Source: Enterobacter sp. Ag1
GTDB taxonomy: Bacteria; Pseudomonadota; Gammaproteobacteria; Enterobacterales; Enterobacteriaceae
Length of the DNA stretch: 64,000 bases
NCBI GenBank assembly: GCA_000277545.1
Contig: AKXM01000040.1
Location: forward strand, 1 to 64,000
Direction of reading: 5' to 3'
A program made the translations under genes and the position numbers. This document shows, piece by piece, positions 1-13,844 of this stretch (its first letter is position 1; each line of letters starts with the position of its first letter). The notes beneath the pieces are model-generated. The model searched no databases and was not told the origin of the DNA. It was given only the letters and a program-made list of their open reading frames with translations.

Positions 1-2
1 AA

Positions 3-380
3 GCGCTCAACCAACATTGCTCATTTTCTTCTCTGGAAGAACAGCAACAATGGTTTGACAGATGGCGAAAGGAATTCAACGAGATAAGGCCGCATAAAGC
101 GCTTCAGGGTAAAACGCCGGCCTCGGTCTGGAAACCTTCGGAAAGACAGTTTGCGGGGCCACGAACAGAAATGCCTGTCCCGGATAATGCCAGAATGTTG
201 AGAGTCGCGCAGAGAGGAGATTTATGGTTCAACAGTACCCGAATATTTCTGAGTGAAGCGCTACGAAATGAGTGGGTCTGGATGAAACCGTTGAATGAGC
301 AATGCGACGAAATAGGATTTGGTGAACTGATACTGGCGCATTACGACAGAATCAATCACCGTATCCTGAGGTTAGATTGA
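3..380 (+). CDS. IS481-like transposase, C-terminal part (cut by window start)
   Basis: The reading frame is open from base 3 to the stop at 378-380 and gives the last 125 or so residues of a DDE transposase. It holds the end of the integrase core, with the WFDRWRKEFN segment followed by RPHKALQGKTPASVW, typical of the IS3/IS481 group. The tail resembles the C-terminal extension of IS481-type enzymes, with FLSEAL-NEW and a final FGELIL-HYD stretch. The 5' part and the catalytic DDE residues lie outside the window, so it cannot be judged whether the gene is intact. The tandem GTAACCCATGTGACCGGT motif just downstream fits an IS481-like end. The family call is from memory of the pattern. Confidence 0.72.
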   Translation, partial: ALNQHCSFSSLEEQQQWFDRWRKEFNEIRPHKALQGKTPASVWKPSERQFAGPRTEMPVPDNARMLRVAQRGDLWFNSTRIFLSEALRNEWVWMKPLNEQCDEIGFGELILAHYDRINHRILRLD

Positions 381-388
381 GAGAAAGG

Positions 389-432
389 TGTAACCCATGT
401 GACCGGTCAGTTCTGTAACCCATGTGACCGGT
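389..432 (+). repeat. Tandem IS-end repeat, two 19-bp copies
   Basis: The 19-mer TGTAACCCATGTGACCGGT occurs at 389-407 and again at 414-432, a 25-base period with a 6-base spacer. Paired subterminal repeats of this sort are probable transposase binding sites at the end of the IS. The bases after 432 (to 633) show no gene and presumably are the pre-insertion nudK upstream region. Confidence 0.75.
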
Positions 433-633
433 TCATACAGCGTAATGCCCCCTGACACGTTCACTATTTATGGAAGTGGCAGAAATAAATGATGCTACGG
501 TGAACGGAAAAACTGCGAACTAAAATATTCCTTCTCGTTTCAACACCCATACAAAAACACACCTAACGCCACGCGACAACGCTCACAGAACGGCATATGA
601 TTGTCGGCTCCCTTACCGCCTTGTGGAGACCGT

Positions 634-1209
634 ATGTCGTTACGTATCGAAGTCATCAAAGATAAAGTCCTGTCTGATAACTACTTCATCCTGCGCAATA
701 TTACCTATGACCTGTCTCGTAACGGGGCCGAAAGCGTGCGTCATAAGCGCGAAGTTTATGACCGGGGCAACGGGGCGACCATTCTGCTTTATAACCGCGA
801 AAAGAAAAGTGTGGTGCTAACACGCCAGTTCCGCGTCGCGACCTGGGTTAACGGGAATGAAGACGGCATGCTGATAGAAGCCTGTGCCGGGCTGCTGGAT
901 GCCGACGAGCCAGAAGTCTGCGCCCGCAAAGAGGCGATGGAAGAAACGGGCTTTCAGGTAGGAGAGGTTGAGAAAGTCTTTGAGTTGTATATGTCTCCCG
1001 GCGGCGTGACCGAAATCGTCTATTTCTATCTGGCAGAATACAGTGATTCTCAGCGAGAAGGCGCCGGCGGCGGCGTGGAAGATGAAGATATCGACGTGCT
1101 GGAAATCCCGTTTAGCCAGGCAATGGCGATGGTGAAGAATGGGGAAATTCGCGACGGGAAGACAGTGATACTGCTTCAACAGCTACAGTTGCGCAATATT
1201 ATGGGGTAA
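634..1209 (+). CDS. nudK: GDP-mannose pyrophosphatase NudK
   Basis: Nudix hydrolase of 191 residues, the same length as E. coli NudK, which hydrolyses GDP-mannose to GMP and mannose-1-phosphate in the cytosol. The Nudix box runs from G86 to G106 ([21 protein letters not shown]), with the KEAMEE core that is usual in this subfamily. The segment [10 protein letters not shown] and the motif MSPGGVTE are also conserved. The start chosen is the ATG at 634 behind GTGGAG; an in-frame TTG at 601 would add 11 unrelated residues. The gene is transcribed alone, with ypfG 143 bases downstream on the same strand. The IS end lies about 200 bases upstream and could affect its promoter. Confidence 0.95.
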   Translation: MSLRIEVIKDKVLSDNYFILRNITYDLSRNGAESVRHKREVYDRGNGATILLYNREKKSVVLTRQFRVATWVNGNEDGMLIEACAGLLDADEPEVCARKEAMEETGFQVGEVEKVFELYMSPGGVTEIVYFYLAEYSDSQREGAGGGVEDEDIDVLEIPFSQAMAMVKNGEIRDGKTVILLQQLQLRNIMG

Positions 1210-1352
1210 AACTCCATAAAATCATGTTATTGCGATTTTTAATATTGATATAAAGCTATCCGACAAATCCGATTGAGCAGGCTGTCTCGTGGGCCGAAGA
1301 TACGTCGCACCATCGTACGTTTTTCACGCTTCGCTTTTTAGGGCTGCCTTCA

Positions 1353-2396
1353 ATGTTCTATCGGACATCCTCCTTGCTTATGCTTGCATTGCTGGTAGCC
1401 AATGCTGCATTTGCCGCGCCAGCGCAAAAGCAGTTTTCCGACTGGCAGGTGACCTGCAATAACCAGAACTTTTGCAGCACCCGTAATACCGGACTGCATC
1501 AGGGGTTGGTGATGACGATTACCCGGGGTGCCGGGGCTCGCACTGACGCCAGTTTGCGCATCGACCTGGGGAATATGGAGAGTGCGGACGTTAAAGTCTC
1601 GCCTGTAGCACCGAGGCTGCGGTTTGACGACGCGCCGCTTGCTATCCAGCCCAGCGAGTGGAAAGTGTCGCCTCATCATTTGATGACCAATAATCCGGAG
1701 GCGATTAACGGTCTGCTAGACGCTGTTATGAACGGCGATAAAATTACCCTTGCCGACGGCAGGGGCATCATTTCACTCAGCGGGCTCAAAGCGGCGCTGC
1801 TCTTTATCGACAGCCAGCAAAAGCGTATCGGCAGCGAAACCGCATGGATTAAAAAAGGCGACGGACCTCCGCTCAGCGTGCCTCCGGCTCCACCGCTCAA
1901 AGAAGTGGCTGCAGCTACGGCACCAACAACGCCACTTTCACACGATGAACTGAACGACCTGTTGGATTACGGCACATGGCGGATGAATAACAGCCAGTGT
2001 TCGCTCGATCCGCAGCGCCGGGAAGTGCGCGTTTTCCCTCTGACTGACGATAAAGCCTTGATGCTTACCAGCTGTGAAGCAGGCGCCTATAACGTGGTTT
2101 ATCTGGCCTGGGTCATCTCCCGGCAAAAGCCGTTTGTCGCCAGGACGATTCACCTGCGATTACCCTTTATACCGGACGGCGGCAGCGCTGAGCTGGAACT
2201 AATGAACGCGGGATTTGATGAGCACGATAAAGTGTTAACCACCCTGGCGAAAGGGCGTGGGCCTGGCGACTGCGGCGTGGCCACGCGCTGGCGCTATGAC
2301 GGACAGCGCTTCCGGCTTGTGCGTTATGCCGCTGAATCTGCCTGTGATAGCTGGCATAAAGCGGGCGGCTGGCCGACGCTGTGGGTCACCAAATAG
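1353..2396 (+). CDS. ypfG: DUF1176 exported protein YpfG
   Basis: 347 residues, equal in length to E. coli YpfG and in the same place between nudK and tktB. Residues 1-21 form a Sec signal peptide with a hydrophobic core (LLMLALLVANAAFA) and an AFA-AP cleavage site, so the mature protein should be periplasmic. The remainder is the DUF1176 domain, with a conserved opening FSDWQVTCNN and several cysteines (CNNQNFCSTR; TSCEAG; GDCG; ESACDSW) that could form disulphides. The function is unknown. It is convergent with tktB, with a short hairpin between the stops. Confidence 0.9.
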   Translation: MFYRTSSLLMLALLVANAAFAAPAQKQFSDWQVTCNNQNFCSTRNTGLHQGLVMTITRGAGARTDASLRIDLGNMESADVKVSPVAPRLRFDDAPLAIQPSEWKVSPHHLMTNNPEAINGLLDAVMNGDKITLADGRGIISLSGLKAALLFIDSQQKRIGSETAWIKKGDGPPLSVPPAPPLKEVAAATAPTTPLSHDELNDLLDYGTWRMNNSQCSLDPQRREVRVFPLTDDKALMLTSCEAGAYNVVYLAWVISRQKPFVARTIHLRLPFIPDGGSAELELMNAGFDEHDKVLTTLAKGRGPGDCGVATRWRYDGQRFRLVRYAAESACDSWHKAGGWPTLWVTK

Positions 2397-2420
2397 GGTG
2401 GATTCATGGAATAAGAAGAA

Positions 2421-2442
2421 CCCTCTCCCCATGAGGAGAGGG
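2421..2442. repeat. REP-like hairpin between ypfG and tktB
   Basis: An 8-bp perfect stem, CCCTCTCC with GGAGAGGG, closes a 6-base loop. The same CCCTCTCC/GGAGAGGG stem recurs at 7968-8103 and 49723-49880, so it belongs to a dispersed REP-like family. It lies between convergent genes and could block transcript decay or help termination; there is no clear T run. Confidence 0.6.
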
Positions 2443-2455
2443 CTGGCAGTGTAGG

Positions 2456-4456
2456 CTATTTCTTGCCGAGTGATTTTTTCGCTACGGCTACGATGTTTTC
2501 TACCGTAAAGCCAAAGAATGGGAACAGCTTCCCGGCAGGGGCGGATTCGCCGAAGGTTGTCATACCCACAATCCCGCCTTTGAGACCGACGTATTTGTAC
2601 CAGTAGTCGGCTATACCGGCCTCTACCGCCACTCGAGCCCGTACGGCATAAGGCAGGACGGACTCCTGATACGCCTCATCCTGAGCATCAAACACGTCGG
2701 TGGACGGCATAGACACGACGCGAACCTTATGCCCTTCTTTGCTCAATGCTGCCGCGGCCTCGACGGTGATTTCAATCTCAGAGCCCGTGGCAATCAGGAT
2801 GAGGTCTGGTTTGCCGTCGCTGTCCTTCAGAATATAACCCCCTCGGCCGATCGCTTTCAGTTGCTCGGGCGTACGGTCCATCTGGGCCAGATTCTGGCGA
2901 GACAGGATCAGCGCAGTTGGGCCGGTCTGGCGCTCAAGTGCGGATTTCCAGGCCACGGCGGCCTCAACCTGATCGCAAGGCCGCCAGGTGCTGAAGTTGG
3001 GCGTCAGGCGCAGGCTGGCTAACTGCTCGACGGCCTGGTGTGTCGGGCCATCTTCCCCAAGGCCGATGGAATCATGGGTATAAACCATGATCTGCCGCGC
3101 TTTCATCAGCGCCGCCATACGTGCCGCGTTACGGGCGTACTCCACAAACATCAGGAAAGTGGCGGTGTAAGGGATAAAGCCGCCGTGCAGGGCGATGCCG
3201 TTGGCAATGGCGGTCATACCGAATTCGCGTACGCCGTAGTGGATATAATTCCCGGCGGTGTCCTCTTTAATCGATCTCGAGCCTTTCCAGATGGTCAGGT
3301 TACTCGGGGCCAGGTCGGCGGAGCCGCCAAGCAGTTCCGGCAGCGACGGACCAAAGGCGTTAAGGGTATTCTGCGAAGCTTTGCGGGTGGCGATTTTGTC
3401 CGGGTTCGCCTGCAGTTGTTCAATGTAGCTTTGGGCTGTTTTCTGCCAGTTATCCGGCAGTTTACCTTCGGTACGGCGTTTAAATTCGGCGCTCAGGGTA
3501 GGGTGAGCTTTTGCGTAAGCGGCAAACTTCTCTTTCCAGGCGGCCTCCGCTTTTTCGCCTGCCTCTTTGGCGTCCCAGGCGTGATAGACCTCTTTTGGGA
3601 TCTCAAACGGCGGGTATTTCCAGCCGAGCTGCTTGCGCGCCAGGGCGACTTCTTCTTCACCCAGCGGTGCGCCGTGAGCCTCTTCTTTGCCCGCTTTGTT
3701 TGGCGAACCAAAACCGATCACGGTGCGGCAGATAATGAGGGACGGTTTGTCCTTCACGCTCTGGGCTTCTTTGATGGCTTTTTTCAGCGCAGCCGGGTCG
3801 TGACCGTCAATCTCATGGATCACGTGCCAGTGATAGGCCTCGAAGCGTTTGGCCGTGTCGTCGGTAAACCAGCCATCGGTTTCCCCGTCGATGGAAATCC
3901 CGTTATGGTCATAGAAGCCGATCAGCTTGCCTAAACCCAGCGTTCCGGCAAGGGAAGATACCTCATGGGAAATGCCCTCCATCAGGCAGCCGTCCCCCAT
4001 GAACACATAGGTGTAGTGGTCAACGATGTCATGGCCCGGCTGGTTAAACTGCGCGGCCAGCGTGCGCTCGGCAATCGCCATCCCCACGGCGTTGGCTAAC
4101 CCCTGGCCCAGCGGGCCGGTGGTGGTTTCCACGCCGGGGGTATAGCCCACTTCCGGGTGACCGGGCGTTTTGGAGTGAAGCTGGCGGAAGTTTTTCAACT
4201 CGTCCAGCGGCAGGTCATAGCCGCTCAGGTGCAGCAGGCTGTAAAGCAGCATCGACGCATGGCCGTTCGACAGCACGAAGCGGTCGCGGTTGGCCCAGTG
4301 CGGGTTAGACGGGTTATGGCTGAGGAAATCATTCCACAGCACCTCGGCGATATCGGCCATGCCCATGGGCGCTCCGGGGTGGCCGGAATTGGCTTTCTGG
4401 ACCGCATCCATACTGAGGGCGCGAATGGCGTTGGCAAGCTCTTTACGTGATGACAT
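2456..4456 (-). CDS. tktB: Transketolase TktB
   Basis: Thiamine diphosphate enzyme of 666 residues that moves two-carbon ketol units between sugar phosphates in the non-oxidative pentose phosphate pathway. The N-terminal catalytic histidine is in [10 protein letters not shown] (H26). The ThDP/Mg motif is MGDGCLMEG with the downstream DHNGISIDG. The PP and Pyr domains are followed by the C-terminal transketolase domain. It is tktB rather than tktA by position: talA lies 18 bases upstream on the same strand, as in the E. coli talA-tktB operon. In E. coli this pair is stationary-phase induced; no regulatory site is evident here beyond the shared promoter region upstream of talA. Confidence 0.96.
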   Translation of the reverse strand: MSSRKELANAIRALSMDAVQKANSGHPGAPMGMADIAEVLWNDFLSHNPSNPHWANRDRFVLSNGHASMLLYSLLHLSGYDLPLDELKNFRQLHSKTPGHPEVGYTPGVETTTGPLGQGLANAVGMAIAERTLAAQFNQPGHDIVDHYTYVFMGDGCLMEGISHEVSSLAGTLGLGKLIGFYDHNGISIDGETDGWFTDDTAKRFEAYHWHVIHEIDGHDPAALKKAIKEAQSVKDKPSLIICRTVIGFGSPNKAGKEEAHGAPLGEEEVALARKQLGWKYPPFEIPKEVYHAWDAKEAGEKAEAAWKEKFAAYAKAHPTLSAEFKRRTEGKLPDNWQKTAQSYIEQLQANPDKIATRKASQNTLNAFGPSLPELLGGSADLAPSNLTIWKGSRSIKEDTAGNYIHYGVREFGMTAIANGIALHGGFIPYTATFLMFVEYARNAARMAALMKARQIMVYTHDSIGLGEDGPTHQAVEQLASLRLTPNFSTWRPCDQVEAAVAWKSALERQTGPTALILSRQNLAQMDRTPEQLKAIGRGGYILKDSDGKPDLILIATGSEIEITVEAAAALSKEGHKVRVVSMPSTDVFDAQDEAYQESVLPYAVRARVAVEAGIADYWYKYVGLKGGIVGMTTFGESAPAGKLFPFFGFTVENIVAVAKKSLGKK

Positions 4457-4474
4457 GTTTCACTCCAGGTCTTG

Positions 4475-5425
4475 TTAAAGTTTGGCGGCGAGCAGGTCTT
4501 CCAGTTTGCGTTGATCTATGGCGAACAGGCGGATCCCTTCGGCCAGTTTTTCCACGGCCATAGCATCCTGGCTATGTTCCCAACGGAATTCCGCTTCGCT
4601 CATGGGGGCCGGACGGCGGAAGCCCTGTGAGAATGGGATCAGTTTACGGATAACTTCTTCTTCACTGTCCTGCAGCTGCTGCAGCAGGTTAGGGGCGATG
4701 GTCAGCCGGTCGCAGCCCGCCAGGGCGAGGATTTGTTCCTTACGACGGAAGCTGGCGCCCATGACGATGGTTTCATAGTTATGTTGCTTGAAGTAGTCGT
4801 AGATATTGCGCACGGATTTCACGCCCGGATCTTCTTCAACGATATACGGATCCATCGGTTTACGCGCCTGATACCAGTCGTAAATACGGCCCACGAACGG
4901 GGAAATCAGGAAAACGCCCGCTTCCGCACAGGCACGCGCCTGAGCAAAAGAGAACAGCAGTGTCAGGTTGCAGTTGATGCCTTCTTTTTGCAGCTCTTCC
5001 GCCGCGCGGATGCCTTCCCAGGTTGACGCCAGCTTGATGAGAATGCGGGATTTATCGATCCCCTGTTCGGCGTACAGATCCACCAGGCGACGAGCCTTGC
5101 TGATGCTCTTTTCTTTGTCGTAGGAGAGACGGGCATCCACTTCGGTAGACACGCGACCTGGAATGCTTTTCAGAATTTCCGCACCGACATTGACCGCCAG
5201 TTTGTCACTGGCTTCGGCCACAATGTGTTCCCTGCTGCCGCCGCGCTGTTTGCCGTAGGCCAGCGCGTCATCAATCAGCGGCTGATATTGCTCAAGCCCC
5301 GCGGCTTTTAACAACAATGAAGGGTTGGTGGTGGCGTCTTCAGGCTGGTAGTGGCGAATAGAGTCGATATCACCGCTGTCTGCAACCACGGTGGTGTACT
5401 GTTTAATGCTGTCTAACTGATTCAT
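4475..5425 (-). CDS. talA: Transaldolase A
   Basis: 316 residues, the length of E. coli TalA. It transfers dihydroxyacetone from sedoheptulose-7-phosphate to glyceraldehyde-3-phosphate in the cytosol. The Schiff-base lysine is K131 in ILIKLASTW, and the conserved [10 protein letters not shown] segment is at 31-40. The start is the ATG at 5425 behind AAGGAGATAGTA; the frame stays open further upstream but the added 41 residues are not transaldolase-like. It is the first gene of the talA-tktB operon and is divergent from maeB. Confidence 0.96.
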   Translation of the reverse strand: MNQLDSIKQYTTVVADSGDIDSIRHYQPEDATTNPSLLLKAAGLEQYQPLIDDALAYGKQRGGSREHIVAEASDKLAVNVGAEILKSIPGRVSTEVDARLSYDKEKSISKARRLVDLYAEQGIDKSRILIKLASTWEGIRAAEELQKEGINCNLTLLFSFAQARACAEAGVFLISPFVGRIYDWYQARKPMDPYIVEEDPGVKSVRNIYDYFKQHNYETIVMGASFRRKEQILALAGCDRLTIAPNLLQQLQDSEEEVIRKLIPFSQGFRRPAPMSEAEFRWEHSQDAMAVEKLAEGIRLFAIDQRKLEDLLAAKL

Positions 5426-5681
5426 TACTATCTCCTTGAAAAAGCAACGTCTTACCTGAGCGTTCCGTGTCGCTCGCCGTGAAAACTTACGCTTTGCATA
5501 ACCCAAAAGCATAGCAGATGGGGGCGATGACGGGGCAGCCGCTAACATTGGTTCTATAGTTAGCTAACAATAATCACGCCTAATCTTAATAGTATGGCTA
5601 CCTTCAAAGTTTGCGAAACGTGCCCGCGTGATACTAGGCGGCTGACGTAACAATAAAGAAGACCCAAAAAGGAACGATGCA
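5426..5681. promoter_or_regulatory. Divergent talA/maeB intergenic region
   Basis: 256 bases with no gene, holding the two outward promoters. On the maeB side the start codon is preceded by AAGGAACG; on the talA side by AAGGAGA. A GTTAGCTAAC palindrome-like stretch lies near 5557-5567. No specific operator can be assigned; a tandem CreB-type TTCAC repeat was looked for and only one half is present. Confidence 0.4.
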
Positions 5682-7961
<2,280 letters not shown>

Positions 7962-7967
7962 TTGAAC

Positions 7968-8103
7968 TCCCTCTCTCCCCGGAGGGGCGAGGGGGAAAAC
8001 CGAGTAAAGCGGATAATAGAGTCATCTTTCCCCAAAGGGATATGGGGTACAGCGAGCACTAAAAATCCCCTCTCCCTTTTAGGGAGAGGGTTAGGGTGAG
8101 GGT
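7968..8103. repeat. REP-like hairpin pair downstream of maeB
   Basis: Two GC-rich hairpins are present: 7969-7993 (CCCTCTCTCCCC / GGGGCGAGGG) and 8068-8090 (CCCTCTCCCT / AGGGAGAGGG), the second with the tail TTAGGGTGAGGG. This is the usual architecture of an enterobacterial BIME. It fills the gap between convergent maeB and hemF, at the place of the E. coli eut operon. Confidence 0.7.
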
Positions 8104-8116
8104 AAAAACGCGAAAG

Positions 8117-9900
<1,784 letters not shown>

Positions 9901-10116
9901 GCGGATGAATTATTTATCTTATGGAGTCCAGATGGGAAGTTATAACGTATCGGCTTCATGCAAACGACACTCTGGCGTCAGAAATGTATATCCATTCGTT
10001 TCATTTCATGACTGGTCGGAGATTATGCCATTTTTTTCGCGCTTTTGCGGCAGTTATTGGCTTAACGGACGGTTAACGCCATAATCAACCTTTTACGGCT
10101 TAAGGTGGCTAATACC

Positions 10117-10542
10117 ATGGAAATTCGCGTTTTTCGCCAGGAAGATTTCGAAGAGGTCATTACCCTTTGGGAGCGCTGCGATTTACTGCGCCCATGGAAT
10201 GACCCGGAAATGGACATTGAACGTAAGCTGCATCACGATGCGGACCTATTTTTAGTCGCTGAGGTGGGCGGCGAGATCGTCGGTTCGTTGATGGGCGGGT
10301 ATGACGGCCATCGGGGGTCAGCCTATTACCTGGGCGTGCACCCGGAGTTTCGGGGCCGCGGCATTGCTAACGCCTTGCTGAACCGGCTGGAAAAGAAGCT
10401 GATTGCCCGCGGTTGCCCGAAGATCCACATCATGGTGCGCGAAGAGAACGATCTGGTTATCGGCCTTTATGAAAAGCTCGATTACGAGCATCAGGACACC
10501 ATTTTGCTCGGCAAACGGCTGATAGAAGATCAGGAATATTAA
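10117..10542 (+). CDS. ypeA: GNAT acetyltransferase YpeA
   Basis: 141 residues, same length as E. coli YpeA and very close in sequence from [14 protein letters not shown] onwards. It is a single GNAT domain; the acetyl-CoA pyrophosphate loop is [14 protein letters not shown] (residues about 77-90), with the following [10 protein letters not shown] helix. The substrate is unknown. The start is the ATG at 10117; an in-frame GTG at 10105 is less likely because the E. coli protein begins at the equivalent ATG. yfeZ begins 20 bases after the stop. Confidence 0.93.
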   Translation: MEIRVFRQEDFEEVITLWERCDLLRPWNDPEMDIERKLHHDADLFLVAEVGGEIVGSLMGGYDGHRGSAYYLGVHPEFRGRGIANALLNRLEKKLIARGCPKIHIMVREENDLVIGLYEKLDYEHQDTILLGKRLIEDQEY

Positions 10543-10562
10543 TTTTCAAATGTGTTCATGCC

Positions 10563-11015
10563 ATGTATTTGCCTGCTGATTATGATTCACAGGGCAACTT
10601 AAAAGCACCGCTGCTGTTCTGGGCGGTGTTGTTGTTACAGGCCCGCACCTGGGTTTTGCTGGTGCTGGCGGGGGCTTCTCGTCAGCAGGGCGATGCGCTG
10701 CTGGGCCTGTTTTATCCCGATCGCGATAACTTCTGGCTGGGGCTGATCCCCGGTATTCCGGCTGCGCTGGCCTTTTTGTTCAGCGGACGTCGCCACCTTT
10801 GGCCCCGGTTCTGGCGGGCATTTCGCTGGATATTGATTGCCGCCCAGGTTGGGCTGCTGGCGTGGCAACTGGCGCTGCTGGCCGGGGATGAAACGCTGAC
10901 CGGTACCACCGTTGTTCTGCTGATTATCGATCTGTTCGCGCTTTGGTGGCTGCTGACTAACCGCCGGCTGCGGGATTACTTTGCCCTGAAAAACGAGTTA
11001 AGCGGCACTTTTTGA
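10563..11015 (+). CDS. yfeZ: DUF2919 inner-membrane protein YfeZ
   Basis: 150 residues with about four hydrophobic segments (around 18-40, 58-73, 86-106 and 112-131), so an inner-membrane protein of the YfeZ/DUF2919 family. Function unknown. It lies between ypeA and yfeY on the same strand with short gaps, as in E. coli, and is probably in one transcript with them. Confidence 0.9.
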   Translation: MYLPADYDSQGNLKAPLLFWAVLLLQARTWVLLVLAGASRQQGDALLGLFYPDRDNFWLGLIPGIPAALAFLFSGRRHLWPRFWRAFRWILIAAQVGLLAWQLALLAGDETLTGTTVVLLIIDLFALWWLLTNRRLRDYFALKNELSGTF

Positions 11016-11064
11016 CGTCCCCGTACTCCAAAGGCCGTTACCATTTTTTGAAAAGGAATGATCA

Positions 11065-11640
11065 ATGAAATCTCTGCGCCTGATGATGCTAAGCCTGCCG
11101 CTGGTTCTGAGCGGGTGTTCCACGCTATCCTCCGTTAACTGGTCTGCGGCTTATCCGTGGAACTGGTTTGGCTCTTCCGTTGAGGTGAGCGAGCAGGGCG
11201 TGGGGAAACTGACTTCAGCCACCGCGATGGATGAGAAGGCCGTGAGCGAGGGGTTGAATGACAATTATCGTCTGCGCAGCGGCATGAAAACTGAAAACGG
11301 CAACATCGTGCGCTACTTTGAGGCGATGAAAGACAAAGACGTTAAGCTGGTGGTGAACGGCGAAAAAGGCACCGTGAGTCGCGTAGATGTGATGGATGCT
11401 GACATCAAAACCGCCAGCGGCGTGAAAATCGGCACGCCTTTCAGCGATCTGTATCAGAAAGCGTTTGGGGTCTGCGAAAAAGCGACCGGCGACGATGCGG
11501 CAGGCGTTCTCTGCCAGGCGCCGAACAGCCAGCACATCAGCTATCTGTTTACAGGCGAGTGGCACGGGCCGGAAGGATTGATGCCGTCGGATGATACGCT
11601 GAAGAAATGGACGCTTAACAAAATTATCTGGCGTCGATAA
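11065..11640 (+). CDS. yfeY: RpoE-regulated lipoprotein YfeY
   Basis: 191 residues, the length of E. coli YfeY. The lipobox LSGC places the lipidated cysteine at C18; the next residues are STLSS, with no aspartate at +2, so sorting to the outer membrane is expected. The rest is the DUF1131 domain. In E. coli yfeY belongs to the sigma-E regulon; a sigma-E promoter was not identified here. The gene has its own GGAATG ribosome site and a hairpin with T run downstream at 11735-11759. Confidence 0.92.
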   Translation: MKSLRLMMLSLPLVLSGCSTLSSVNWSAAYPWNWFGSSVEVSEQGVGKLTSATAMDEKAVSEGLNDNYRLRSGMKTENGNIVRYFEAMKDKDVKLVVNGEKGTVSRVDVMDADIKTASGVKIGTPFSDLYQKAFGVCEKATGDDAAGVLCQAPNSQHISYLFTGEWHGPEGLMPSDDTLKKWTLNKIIWRR

Positions 11641-11734
11641 AATTTGCGCCGGGTTTGCGCCGTCGCAAGTCGGCGTGAATAAATCAGGTTAGAATAGCCC
11701 GATAAATGCCTCCGTTCGGAGTCATCATAGTTAT

Positions 11735-11759
11735 GTGCCACCTTTGGTGGCATTTTTTT
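11735..11759 (+). terminator. Rho-independent terminator after yfeY
   Basis: TGCCACC pairs with GGTGGCA around a TTT loop, followed by a T run. It lies 12 bases before the yfeX start, separating yfeY and yfeX transcripts or acting as an attenuator. Confidence 0.8.
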
Positions 11760-11770
11760 CAGGAGGAATC

Positions 11771-12670
11771 ATGTCTCGGGTTCAAAGCGGCATTCTGCCG
11801 GAACATTGTCGTGCCGCCGTTTGGCTGGAAGCTTCTGTCCAGGGCGACTTCAGCGCGCTGAGCGCAGGGTGCAAAACCTTTATTGAAGCGTTGAATGCTT
11901 TCCAGGAACAATTCCCTGACGCGATGCTGGGGGCGACCGTTGGCTTCGGGCACGACCTGTGGCGCGACCTCAGCAAAGGCGAAGGTGCCGCAGAGCTGAA
12001 AAACTTTACGCCACTAGGCAAAGGCCTGGCGCCCGCGACCCAGCACGATGTGATGATCCACATTCTTTCTCTGCGCCATGACGTGAACTTCTCCGTGGCT
12101 CAGGCCGCGCTGGCCGCGTTTGGCGATGCGCTGAAAATTGAAGAAGAGATTCACGGTTTCCGCTGGGTAGAAGAGCGCGATCTCAGCGGCTTCGTTGACG
12201 GGACCGAAAATCCACAGGGCGAAGAAAATCGTCGCCAGGTGGCGGTGATCAACGAAGGCGTGGATGCCGGGGGCAGCTACGTGCTGGTTCAGCGCTGGGA
12301 ACACAACCTCAGGCAGCTTAACCGCCTGAGCGTGCACGACCAGGAGATGATCTTCGGCCGTACCAAACAGGAAAACGAAGAAATTGACGGCGACGCGCGG
12401 CCAGCCACTTCTCACCTGAGCCGGGTCGATCTGAAAGAAGACGGCAAGGGGCTGAAAATTGTGCGTCAGAGCCTGCCTTACGGCACCGCCAGCGGCGTGC
12501 ACGGTCTCTATTTCATCGCCTATTGCGCGCGTTTGCATAACATTGAACAGCAGCTGTTGAGCATGTTTGGCGACGCTGACGGGAAGCGTGACGGTATGCT
12601 GCGCTTCACTAAGCCGGTCACCGGCGGTTACTACTTTGCGCCGTCGCTCGATAAATTACTGAGCCTGTAA
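11771..12670 (+). CDS. yfeX: Dye-decolorising peroxidase YfeX
   Basis: 299 residues, the length of E. coli YfeX, a cytosolic haem peroxidase of the DyP family. The distal aspartate is D143 in GFVDGTENP, the proximal haem ligand is H215 in TSHLSRVD and the distal arginine is R232 in IVRQSLPYG, all at the E. coli positions. The start is the ATG at 11771 behind AGGAGGAATC; an open frame extends upstream across the terminator but is not coding. In E. coli yfeW and murPQR lie next; here the cys operon follows directly. Confidence 0.96.
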   Translation: MSRVQSGILPEHCRAAVWLEASVQGDFSALSAGCKTFIEALNAFQEQFPDAMLGATVGFGHDLWRDLSKGEGAAELKNFTPLGKGLAPATQHDVMIHILSLRHDVNFSVAQAALAAFGDALKIEEEIHGFRWVEERDLSGFVDGTENPQGEENRRQVAVINEGVDAGGSYVLVQRWEHNLRQLNRLSVHDQEMIFGRTKQENEEIDGDARPATSHLSRVDLKEDGKGLKIVRQSLPYGTASGVHGLYFIAYCARLHNIEQQLLSMFGDADGKRDGMLRFTKPVTGGYYFAPSLDKLLSL

Positions 12671-12677
12671 TCCCCTC

Positions 12678-12706
12678 CGGCGTAGCGTTTGCTACGCCGC
12701 TTTCTT
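12678..12706 (+). terminator. Rho-independent terminator after yfeX
   Basis: A 9-bp stem CGGCGTAGC / GCTACGCCG with a GTTT loop, followed by CTTTCTT. Confidence 0.85.
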
Positions 12707-12827
12707 ATATCCCTTTCTTCTTGTAAATCGCCAAACGGTATATAAAAGCGTTACAGCTTTATCGCTCGTTATAAATACACTGACTGTCATGACTTTATGG
12801 CATTCATCACATTTATAAGGGCGAAGC
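12707..12827 (+). promoter_or_regulatory. cysP promoter region, probably CysB-controlled
   Basis: 121 bases between the yfeX terminator and the cysP start. It is AT-rich around 12735-12775 (GGTATATAAAAGCG and CGTTATAAATAC), which fits the degenerate CysB-activated promoters of cys genes. CysB control is known for cysPTWA in E. coli; the site itself cannot be placed by eye. Confidence 0.4.
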
Positions 12828-13844
12828 ATGGCAATCAGGTCAGTTAAAAAAGTATGGAACGCGCTCGCTGTCTCTTTGCTGCTGGCAGGCTCTGCCCATG
12901 CAACCGAGCTGCTGAATAGCTCTTATGATGTGTCCCGCGAGCTGTTTGCCGCGCTTAACCCGCCGTTTGAAAAGCAGTGGGCGCAGGAGAATAACGGCGA
13001 CAAGCTGACGATAAAACAATCTCATGCCGGGTCATCAAAACAGGCGCTGGCCATTTTGCAGGGCTTAAAAGCTGACGTTGTAACTTATAACCAGGTGACC
13101 GATGTGCAGATCCTGCACGACAAAGGCAACCTGATCCCGGCGGACTGGCAGAGCCGTCTGGGCAACAACAGCTCGCCTTTCTACTCCACCATGGCTTTCC
13201 TGGTGCGCAAAGGCAACCCAAAGAACATCCACGACTGGAGCGATCTTGTGCGCCCGGACGTGAAGCTCATTTTCCCGAATCCGAAAACTTCTGGTAACGC
13301 TCGTTATACCTATCTGGCAGCCTGGGGTGCGGCAGACAAAGCTGACGGCGGCGATAAAGCCAAAACCGAGCAGTTCATGACGCAATTCCTGAAAAACGTC
13401 GAAGTGTTTGATACCGGCGGCCGCGGGGCGACAACCTCCTTTGTCGAGCGTGGGCTGGGCGACGTGCTGATCTCTTTTGAATCAGAAGTGAACAATATCC
13501 GCAACCAGTACGCCAAAGACGGTTATGAAGTCGTAGTGCCGAAGGTCAACATTCTGGCCGAGTTCCCGGTTGCCTGGGTGGATAAAAACGTGAAGGCCAA
13601 CGGCACGGAAAAAGCGGCCAAAGCCTACCTGAACTATCTCTATAGCCCTCAGGCGCAGACCATCATTACCGATTACTACTACCGCGTGAATAACCCGCAG
13701 GTAATGGATAAGCTGAAAGATAAATTCCCACAGACCGAGCTGTTCCGCGTGGAAGATGCGTTCGGCGGCTGGCCGGAAGTGATGAAAACGCATTTTGCTA
13801 CCGGCGGGGAGCTGGACAAGCTGTTAGCGACGGGGCGTAGTTAA
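12828..13844 (+). CDS. cysP: Thiosulfate-binding periplasmic protein CysP
   Basis: 338 residues, the length of E. coli CysP. It binds thiosulfate (and sulfate) for the CysTWA ABC importer. A Sec signal peptide covers residues 1-25 (core [13 protein letters not shown]). The mature part shows the sulfate-binding family signatures [10 protein letters not shown] and [16 protein letters not shown]. It is the first gene of the cysP-T-W-A transcript; the stop overlaps the cysT start by one base. Confidence 0.97.
   Translation: MAIRSVKKVWNALAVSLLLAGSAHATELLNSSYDVSRELFAALNPPFEKQWAQENNGDKLTIKQSHAGSSKQALAILQGLKADVVTYNQVTDVQILHDKGNLIPADWQSRLGNNSSPFYSTMAFLVRKGNPKNIHDWSDLVRPDVKLIFPNPKTSGNARYTYLAAWGAADKADGGDKAKTEQFMTQFLKNVEVFDTGGRGATTSFVERGLGDVLISFESEVNNIRNQYAKDGYEVVVPKVNILAEFPVAWVDKNVKANGTEKAAKAYLNYLYSPQAQTIITDYYYRVNNPQVMDKLKDKFPQTELFRVEDAFGGWPEVMKTHFATGGELDKLLATGRS

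Larger units (their letters stand above)
1..432 (+). mobile_element. Right end of an IS481-like insertion sequence
   Basis: It comprises the 3' part of a transposase gene followed within 10 bases by two copies of a short subterminal repeat (389-407 and 414-432). In E. coli nudK is not flanked by an IS, so this marks an insertion on the upstream side of nudK. The exact outer boundary and any target-site duplication cannot be fixed because the left end is missing. Confidence 0.65.

Noticed and set aside
5430-5500. Possible CreB tandem TTCAC repeat upstream of talA
   Set aside because: Only one TTCAC half is present; the second at six-base spacing is missing.
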